Under the pieces are notes generated by a model. It was not told where the DNA came from, did not search any database, and saw only the letters and a list, made by a program, of their open reading frames with translations. This document shows positions 55,843-61,683 of a DNA stretch of 61,683 bases, piece after piece. Source of the stretch: Ignavibacteriae bacterium HGW-Ignavibacteriae-2 (lineage in GTDB: Bacteria; Bacteroidota; Ignavibacteria; Ignavibacteriales; Melioribacteraceae); NCBI GenBank assembly GCA_002839805.1, contig PGYT01000011.1, positions 1-61,683 of the forward strand, read 5' to 3'. Each line of letters begins with the position of its first letter. Position 1 is the first letter of the stretch. Both the position numbers and the translations under genes were made by a program.

Positions 55843-56970
55843 TCACACTTTTATAAAAATTCGTTTATTATATAAAAACCACATTATGGAACACCATATC
55901 AGGCAATATGTTAATGCCTGAATGGCAGAGCCGGTATAATTACCAAACAGCATTGAAAAGAAATTTTCATATACCCATGCCTTTAAATGGTAAGTGATAC
56001 CATTAGGTGATTCAATTTTGATAAGCATAATTAGCTTTGCGAAAACTATTGAAAGTACATAGGCTGTAATCGCATTCATTCCAAATACAAATAAAGGTTT
56101 AGCCCATTTTTTATATCCTTTAACATCTATTAAATAGTAAAAAATGCTCAAACAGATTAGAGCGTAACCCGCAGTTAAAACCGCGTACGAACTTGTCCAT
56201 AAATGTTTATTGATTGGCAGCCAAATACTCCAGAGCATTCCCAGCATAACGCATAAAATGCCGGTTAGGAATAAGTTAACAGCTTTTTTATTAACGGTAA
56301 CATTTGATTTTAGGAAGTGGCCGGTTAAGACACCGAAGAGAGTTGTGGAAATGGAAGGCAATGTGCTTAAAAATCCTTCAGGCTCTCCCAATTTCTCATA
56401 AGACCCCATATGTCCGCTTAATATCAACTTATCAAAATATGTCGCAGCATTTGTAAATTTTGCGTAAGGATCGCTGCCCATCCCCGGAATTGGAAGCCAT
56501 TCCATCGCAGCCCAATAAACGAAAATTAAAACAAGGGCTATTATCAGCTGAGTATAAAGCTTTGTGTTTATCACTATTACGGAAACAATCATGTAACAAA
56601 TGGCTATTCTCTGAAGGACTCCCATTATCCTTATATTGGGTAAATTAAAATTCGGGAAAGTGTTTATAAATAAACCGAGCCCGAAAAGAATAATTGTCCT
56701 CCTGATAATCTTGGCGTATAATGACTTATTATCAATATTTTTTTCAATATTCTTGGAAAATGAAAACACAATTGCCGCGCCGACAATAAAGAGGAAGAAT
56801 GGATAGATTAAATCGGTTATCGTCCAGCCATGCCAATTAGCATGACGCAGAGGAGGATAAATAAATTTCCAACTGCCCGGATTTATGACAATAATCATTC
56901 CCGCAATTGTTGCCCCTCTAAAAGCATCTATTGATTCAAGTCTTTTGTGAGGAGAATTATTTTCATTCAT
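55843..56970 (-). CDS. DUF5009 / HGSNAT-like membrane N-acetyltransferase family
   Basis: About 375 residues with roughly ten membrane segments. The N-terminal motif RLESIDAFRGATIAGMI and the loop ANWHGWTITDLIYPFFLF match the family of heparan-alpha-glucosaminide N-acetyltransferase, which passes acetyl groups across a membrane to glucosamine residues. I moved the start to 56970 (MNENNSPHKR) because the longer form would overlap nagA and adds 20 residues unlike the family. Its place between nagA and nagB points to amino-sugar handling, but no bacterial member has a reaction I can name with confidence. Confidence 0.83.
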   Translation of the reverse strand: MNENNSPHKRLESIDAFRGATIAGMIIVINPGSWKFIYPPLRHANWHGWTITDLIYPFFLFIVGAAIVFSFSKNIEKNIDNKSLYAKIIRRTIILFGLGLFINTFPNFNLPNIRIMGVLQRIAICYMIVSVIVINTKLYTQLIIALVLIFVYWAAMEWLPIPGMGSDPYAKFTNAATYFDKLILSGHMGSYEKLGEPEGFLSTLPSISTTLFGVLTGHFLKSNVTVNKKAVNLFLTGILCVMLGMLWSIWLPINKHLWTSSYAVLTAGYALICLSIFYYLIDVKGYKKWAKPLFVFGMNAITAYVLSIVFAKLIMLIKIESPNGITYHLKAWVYENFFSMLFGNYTGSAIQALTYCLIWCSIMWFLYNKRIFIKV

Positions 56971-56995
56971 AAATAAATGTCCAATACAATGGTCA

Positions 56996-58318
56996 TCATA
57001 ATATTCTCCCCTTAGAGAGAACTTTATCAATTTTTAATTTATAACCCTGACTTCTTTCTAATAAATCAGCAATAATTATGTCTGCAGATTTATTTATTTC
57101 AATACTGCCAGTTGAGTGATTGTTGTTATTCGAATGAGAGTAAATGCCCAAAGCCTTTGCAGGATTTGCACTGCACATTTTAGATGCATTTACAATTGCT
57201 TTATTAATTGGCATAGGCAAATGAGTTTTATTCCAAATTCCTTCGATGGGTTTAGTAAACCAATTTAGCAAATTAGAAAATCCTTCGTCCATAGTTAAAA
57301 GACTGCCGAATAAAGAGTTTTCGTTTTCTTTACCTGCTATATGGATGTATTTCCTATTATTACTAATTTTTCCTTTTATACCATTAATCTCAAACTCGTC
57401 TATTTTCTTCATTTTTGTAACAAACATACTATCGGATATGAGCAGGCATTTATCAATTCCTTTTTTCTTAATTATGTCTAAGACATAAGCTTTGTCAACA
57501 TGATAACCGTCAGCAATTACTTCTACGTACATTTTCTCCGATTGAAGAAATGACTCTAACGCCCCACCTTTGTTGAAAGGTTTAAAGGAGGATGAAGACG
57601 GTCCATTGAGAACATGGATAGCCAATGTCAGTCCGTTTTCAATGGCGGCATTATATTGTTCCCCGGTTGCGCTTGTATGTCCAGCGGCGCATACTATATT
57701 CTTTGAAGTGAGGTACTTGATCAGTTTCAGTGCCTCCGTTCCCCATTCCGGTACAACATTAACGATTTTAATGTTACCATCAGCGGCTTCTTGGAATTCT
57801 TTAAATAGTTCGATTGACGGTTTAAAGAAATACTTTGGATTATGAGCTCCGCAATACCTCTTATCTTTCATGAAAGTGCCTTCCATATAAATACTGTAAA
57901 ACAAGTCCTTATAATTACTCGCGCTTTCATTTTTGTATTTTGCTATTAATTGGAATATACGCTTCATTCTTTTAACCGTAGATTCCAATGTAGTGAACCC
58001 AACCAGTGTGGTCCCATGTTTTCCGAATTCTTGCAAAGCGTTATCTAAACCAAGTAAATAATTATTTTCCTCTATTGTAAATGCATTTGTTTCTGAATTA
58101 TACAATCCGTTTGTCAGATCAAATCCCGCAATACCATTGGTGTGGATATCAATAAATCCAGGTAAAACATATTTTCCCTTTGCCGAAATTTTCATAACCT
58201 CGTAATTATTTTTTATTTTATTTCCAATGCCTGTTATTATGCCGTTTTCCACCGTAATATTTACGTTTTTTATTCCGTTTGGTAATACAACTTTACCGTC
58301 AGTAATTTGAAATTTCAT
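56996..58318 (-). CDS. nagA: N-acetylglucosamine-6-phosphate deacetylase
   Basis: The protein has 440 residues. Metal and catalytic motifs are visible: GFIDIHTNGIAGFDL, MEGTFMKDKRYCGAHNP, AAGHTSATGEQ, AIHVLNGPSS and LISDSMF. It removes acetate from GlcNAc-6-phosphate, feeding NagB. Some positions differ from the common form (EGTF for EGPF, HVLNGP for HLFNAM), so a related N-acetylated sugar phosphate is possible. It starts 10 bases after the upstream symporter gene. Confidence 0.9.
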   Translation of the reverse strand: MKFQITDGKVVLPNGIKNVNITVENGIITGIGNKIKNNYEVMKISAKGKYVLPGFIDIHTNGIAGFDLTNGLYNSETNAFTIEENNYLLGLDNALQEFGKHGTTLVGFTTLESTVKRMKRIFQLIAKYKNESASNYKDLFYSIYMEGTFMKDKRYCGAHNPKYFFKPSIELFKEFQEAADGNIKIVNVVPEWGTEALKLIKYLTSKNIVCAAGHTSATGEQYNAAIENGLTLAIHVLNGPSSSSFKPFNKGGALESFLQSEKMYVEVIADGYHVDKAYVLDIIKKKGIDKCLLISDSMFVTKMKKIDEFEINGIKGKISNNRKYIHIAGKENENSLFGSLLTMDEGFSNLLNWFTKPIEGIWNKTHLPMPINKAIVNASKMCSANPAKALGIYSHSNNNNHSTGSIEINKSADIIIADLLERSQGYKLKIDKVLSKGRIL

Positions 58319-58328
58319 AATAATTCTG

Positions 58329-59795
58329 TCATTTAATTCTTAAAAATAATTTTCTCACTCTTTCTTCTTCATCTGGTGTTTGCAGATTTAGTTTTCCTTC
58401 AAAATAAAATACTGAGAACGAAACTAACAGTTCTACACCTGTATAAAATGCAAATTCCGTTGGGATACCTGTAATCAATGGAACGATATATTTTACGAGT
58501 AAAAATGCTAAAAATCCTGCGCCCCATGAATAGATTGCTCCTCGCCATGTAGGTTTACTGAATATCATACCAAACAGCAATGGAATCGATATCGGACCAA
58601 GAATTGCGGCATACCATTCCACCATAGTATTAAAAGCACCTTCCATTTGTATGGTTATAAGCGCCGATACAATTGTCAGTAAACCAAATACGATAGTAGA
58701 TATCATTCCTATGCCGATTAATTTCTTTTCAGTCGCGTTCATGTTTACCGAACGTTGATATATATCTTTTGTAAAAACCGCAGCTAATGAGTTTAGGTCA
58801 GAACTTATCATTGACATTGTGGCGGCAAATATTGAACTAACAAACAATCCAATCATGCCTGGAGATATTTGACTAAAAAACCTTTCTGCCATAAGTACGT
58901 AGGCGTGTTCGGGATTTTCTATTTCGCCAATAACTAATCGGGCCGACCAGATTGGAACATAAATGGCAATCGGATATACTAAATACAGACAAGCTGAAAG
59001 TATCGCGGCCTTTTTAGCATCCGCAGGTTTACCAATTGAATAAAATCTTTGCGCCAGTCCCCATGTACCACCGTTATAACTTAGTATAATTACGCACAGG
59101 TAAACAAGTATAAACCATGGTGAAATAGCGTCACTAAAAAGAGAAGAGTGTCCCGGAGGTAAACTTGCCCACATGTTCGTCCATCCACCCACCTCTTTCA
59201 GAACAACGTATACTAAAATAAATGATGTTATAAATTGGACGAGAAACTGAACAAAATCCGTAAGCATTGTAGCCCAAAGCCCGCCAAACATTATATATAC
59301 CATTGTTACTAAACCGCAGGCAATTATTGTAATTTCTAATGGAAAACCCGTGACCACATGAACGATAATTGCCAATGAATAAAGTTTAACCCCTTCATCA
59401 ATAAATTTTATACTAATACCGCTCCAGGCAAAAAGTTTACGAGTCTTTAAATCAAATCTTTCTTCTAAGTATTCCACAGGTGTAACCACATGAAGTCTAA
59501 CCCATTTTGGAGCCCACATATGAGAACCGATAATCATTGCAATAAAAATGGGCACAGCAAAAAAAGTCCAAATTGAAAAACCACTTAGATAAGCAACAGT
59601 AGCATGACCAACAAAAGCAAATGCACTATATCCGGACATATGATGAGAAACTGCGGCCATCCACCATGGAACATTTCTGCCTCCTGCAAAATAGTCTTCA
59701 ATATTTTTTACTTTTGATTTTGCATAATATCCTATTAAAGAAACAAGAATTGTATAAGCTAATATTACAATGTAATCAGCAGATTGTAGAAGCAT
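58329..59795 (-). CDS. Sodium:solute symporter (SSS family), sugar type
   Basis: The protein has 488 residues with about 13 membrane segments. The N-terminal signature DYFAGGRNVPWWMAAVSHHMSGYSAFAFVG and the GTWGLAQRFYSIGKPADAKKA loop match sugar transporters of the SSS family. It is 10 bases from nagA and therefore the best candidate importer for GlcNAc or a GlcNAc-containing sugar. It differs in length and in its loop insertion from the second symporter of the locus. Confidence 0.9.
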   Translation of the reverse strand: MLLQSADYIVILAYTILVSLIGYYAKSKVKNIEDYFAGGRNVPWWMAAVSHHMSGYSAFAFVGHATVAYLSGFSIWTFFAVPIFIAMIIGSHMWAPKWVRLHVVTPVEYLEERFDLKTRKLFAWSGISIKFIDEGVKLYSLAIIVHVVTGFPLEITIIACGLVTMVYIMFGGLWATMLTDFVQFLVQFITSFILVYVVLKEVGGWTNMWASLPPGHSSLFSDAISPWFILVYLCVIILSYNGGTWGLAQRFYSIGKPADAKKAAILSACLYLVYPIAIYVPIWSARLVIGEIENPEHAYVLMAERFFSQISPGMIGLFVSSIFAATMSMISSDLNSLAAVFTKDIYQRSVNMNATEKKLIGIGMISTIVFGLLTIVSALITIQMEGAFNTMVEWYAAILGPISIPLLFGMIFSKPTWRGAIYSWGAGFLAFLLVKYIVPLITGIPTEFAFYTGVELLVSFSVFYFEGKLNLQTPDEEERVRKLFLRIK

Positions 59796-59903
59796 ATTTC
59801 TCCTTTAATTTTTAGATAATAGATATCCCACTAAACCATCGTTAATTATATTTACTACCCATGTATATTATATATTATGCTCGCCGCACTAATTTGTTTA
59901 GTA

Positions 59904-61559
59904 TTAATTTGACTTAAAATAATTTTCAATCGCGTCATAAATAAGACTTGAATTTATTTCGGCTGATTTATGTGTCATCCATTCTTCTGCCCAGAGTGTA
60001 TATTCTCTTTTTAATGATCTAATGATTGCAATAATTTCCGAATCCTGGATTCTATTTTTACCTTCAGTTTTATGTATAATCGAATTAGCTATAATTGACT
60101 GCCAATATTGAAAATACCCTGCCCTTGAAATATTATTAAGTAACTTAGTTCCAAGAATAGTTTTAGGAATCAAAGTGTGTATTGTAGTTATGCCCGAAAC
60201 AATTGTATCAGTAGAATTCATAACTCTTTTAGTTACAAAATCCCACTGTTTGCCCGAATTATTCTTTTTCCATTTATCAATCATTTCTTTAATATAATTT
60301 TTAGGAGCCGGTTTTGAATCCTTCATTCCAGTCCACATAATTCCAGTAGATTTCTCATTTGCAAATGGGAAAGAATAACCAATTTGATTTATTGCCTCAA
60401 AAAATTCGAGGGAGGATATGCCTAACATTTTTTCTGAAGCTTTTAATAATAAATCGTTTTTCTTTAATGACGGATATTTAATAGTAAGCGGGGCTAAAAT
60501 TAGCCACAGCTCCTGTGTTTCATAATTATGTACTCTAACTGCCCAACTTGTAACACAATTACCAAGTAGATTATTATCTGCGACTTTCCTCGCAGCTCCA
60601 ATTATATTATCTGCATGCAAATCGTTTCTACCAATAAAAACTCCATCACCATGTGAGCGGGAAGAACTGCAAAGTATAACATCGTAACCGAGTCTTCTCA
60701 GCATATCACTGGTATAGAAGGCTTTCAAATTTCCTTTATCATCGATAATTTCTGGAAAATCTGAGAGAATAGATTCCGATATATTATTTATTCCAATTTT
60801 TTTGCCTTCACTCCAAACCAGTACATTTTCTGGAGTGCTATCGCCATCCCAATAATTCCAATCCCATATAACAAAGTTTTTATCAATTACATTTATTTCC
60901 TTCGGATGCTTTAATATCATGTCGCACCAAATACCAGGACGAATTCCTTTTTCAATTAAAGATTGTGACAAATCATTAATATGCTCAGCATAAAGTTGAT
61001 TTTCCCCTATTGATTCCGCCCTAGCTTTGCATTTGGCGCAGCTTGCAAAGGAGTATGCTTCATCGCCGCCAAGATGGAAATACCTTATGTCCCCGAATAA
61101 TTCCAAATATTCGTCTAACCATTTTTTTAGAAAATTCCGCAATTCAATATTTGTCGTACAATAACAATCATACCTTGTAGAATCTTCCCGAAAAGATTTG
61201 TATTTAATATTATCTAATACATATTCTGCATGGCCAATAGTTTGAAATAACGGGATAGGTTCAAGACCCAATTCTTTAGAGTACTCCAATAATTTTCGAA
61301 AATCTTCTTTGGTAAAAGCATCCGGACTCACACACTCAGGACAAGTTTCCCATATTACTTCGTCTTCTACTTCCCATAATACTGCATTATAGCCCATGTC
61401 GGCAGCTTTTTCCAACCATTCACGTATATAATCCTGGCGTAAAGAAACAGAATTTAGATCAAGATGAAATATGACCAATGGTTTGTTATCGGAATTATTA
61501 CCGGCATATACGGTAGAAATTAAAAAGAGTATGTAAAAAAGTATCGTTAATCTTTTCAT
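59904..61559 (-). CDS. GH20-like glycoside hydrolase, exported
   Basis: About 551 residues. A signal peptide (about 1-19, ending STVYAG) leads directly into a GH20-type barrel without the usual N-terminal domain. The catalytic Asp-Glu pair is in FHLGGDEAYSFASC. Several Cys pairs (CPECVS, CYC, CAKC) could form disulfides or bind metal. It should be a beta-hexosaminidase. I chose the ATG at 61559 because the signal peptide starts there; an in-frame TTG at 61595 would overlap the preceding gene. It lies 25 bases after the oxidoreductase stop codon. Confidence 0.85.
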   Translation of the reverse strand: MKRLTILFYILFLISTVYAGNNSDNKPLVIFHLDLNSVSLRQDYIREWLEKAADMGYNAVLWEVEDEVIWETCPECVSPDAFTKEDFRKLLEYSKELGLEPIPLFQTIGHAEYVLDNIKYKSFREDSTRYDCYCTTNIELRNFLKKWLDEYLELFGDIRYFHLGGDEAYSFASCAKCKARAESIGENQLYAEHINDLSQSLIEKGIRPGIWCDMILKHPKEINVIDKNFVIWDWNYWDGDSTPENVLVWSEGKKIGINNISESILSDFPEIIDDKGNLKAFYTSDMLRRLGYDVILCSSSRSHGDGVFIGRNDLHADNIIGAARKVADNNLLGNCVTSWAVRVHNYETQELWLILAPLTIKYPSLKKNDLLLKASEKMLGISSLEFFEAINQIGYSFPFANEKSTGIMWTGMKDSKPAPKNYIKEMIDKWKKNNSGKQWDFVTKRVMNSTDTIVSGITTIHTLIPKTILGTKLLNNISRAGYFQYWQSIIANSIIHKTEGKNRIQDSEIIAIIRSLKREYTLWAEEWMTHKSAEINSSLIYDAIENYFKSN

Positions 61560-61584
61560 AGTAATATAATTTTTAGTATAAATT

Positions 61585-61683
61585 TTAGAGTTCAATAACT
61601 GTCTCTTCTTCGAGACTTAAATGAATCGCTTCAATAATTTTGGTCACTTCGTGTCCTTCAGCACCAGAGGGATATGTACCTTC
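61585..61683 (-). CDS. C-terminus of a Gfo/Idh/MocA-family oxidoreductase (partial)
   Basis: Thirty-two codons run from the right edge of the window to TAA at 61585-61587. The translated end reads GAEGHEVTKIIEAIHLSLEE and then ETVIEL, like the last helix and strand of NAD(P)-dependent sugar oxidoreductases of the Gfo/Idh/MocA family. It is read in the same direction as, and just before, the GH20-like gene, so it is probably the upstream member of the same operon. The substrate cannot be inferred from this piece. Confidence 0.6.
   Translation of the reverse strand, partial: EGTYPSGAEGHEVTKIIEAIHLSLEEETVIEL

Noticed and set aside
56971-57030. Longer N-terminus for the DUF5009-like protein
   Set aside because: The extra 20 residues overlap nagA and do not resemble the family; the internal ATG directly before the conserved RLESIDAFRG segment is preferred.
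61560-61595. TTG start at 61595 for the GH20-like gene
   Set aside because: It would overlap the preceding oxidoreductase gene and put 12 polar residues before the signal peptide; the ATG at 61559 fits better.

Overview
The window is AT-rich DNA (my impression is about one third G+C; not computed) with dense, mostly minus-strand genes. It looks like chromosomal DNA from a member of the Ignavibacteria / Bacteroidota-Chlorobi group. Two secreted proteins end in the type IX secretion tail with the QNYPNPFNP motif that is common in Ignavibacteria. There are also TonB-dependent receptors with carboxypeptidase-D-like N-terminal domains, a topoisomerase I with C-terminal repeats and no visible zinc ribbons, and the gltX + glnS pair. 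I see no insertion sequence, phage gene, CRISPR array or rRNA.

Layout. (1) 94-7467, minus: a sensory cluster. Two REC-LytTR response regulators flank a 1489-residue multi-PAS/GAF sensor kinase, followed by a REC-first kinase. (2) 7545-11345, minus: membrane transport, with a Na/Pi-cotransporter family protein, CorA and an MscS channel. (3) 11576-20339: housekeeping and scattered genes (yidD, topA, pyrE, a radical SAM protein, a K+-dependent membrane pyrophosphatase, an unknown protein, a free-standing tRNA-editing-like domain). (4) 20523-26334, plus: a hybrid 'kinase' with three receiver domains whose kinase core has lost its phospho-accepting histidine, then gltX-glnS and tRNA-Leu(CAA). (5) 26691-30312: an FG-GAP/T9SS protein, an exported beta-carbonic anhydrase, an esterase and tRNA-Ser(GGA).

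(6) 30462-46763, minus: the most interesting region, a run of 13 closely spaced genes that may be one transcript. In reading order: a BtuF-like binding protein, a GntR/HutC regulator, a CblT-like ECF substrate component, a CblS-like alpha-ribazole kinase of the AIR-synthase fold, a fused double ECF ATPase, an EcfT protein, an ADP-ribosylglycohydrolase (DraG/ARH) family protein, an exported PHP/CehA-type metallohydrolase, two BtuB-like TonB receptors, and then an adenosylhomocysteinase, a nucleoside transporter and an adenosine-deaminase family protein. In front of the first gene is a sigma70-like promoter with a 12+12 bp palindrome over the expected transcription start, which suits control by the GntR protein. 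I read this as corrinoid and lower-ligand (alpha-ribazole) salvage joined to disposal of S-adenosylhomocysteine and adenosine. The ADP-ribosylglycohydrolase and the exported PHP protein are unexplained members and may be new steps.

(7) 47255-61683, minus: an amino-sugar polysaccharide locus. It holds an SGNH esterase with a T9SS tail, a heparinase II/III-type lipoprotein, two sodium:solute symporters, two GH20 hexosaminidases, NagB, NagA, an HGSNAT/DUF5009-like membrane acetyltransferase and the end of a Gfo/Idh/MocA oxidoreductase. No SusC/D pair and no GlcNAc kinase are visible in this stretch.
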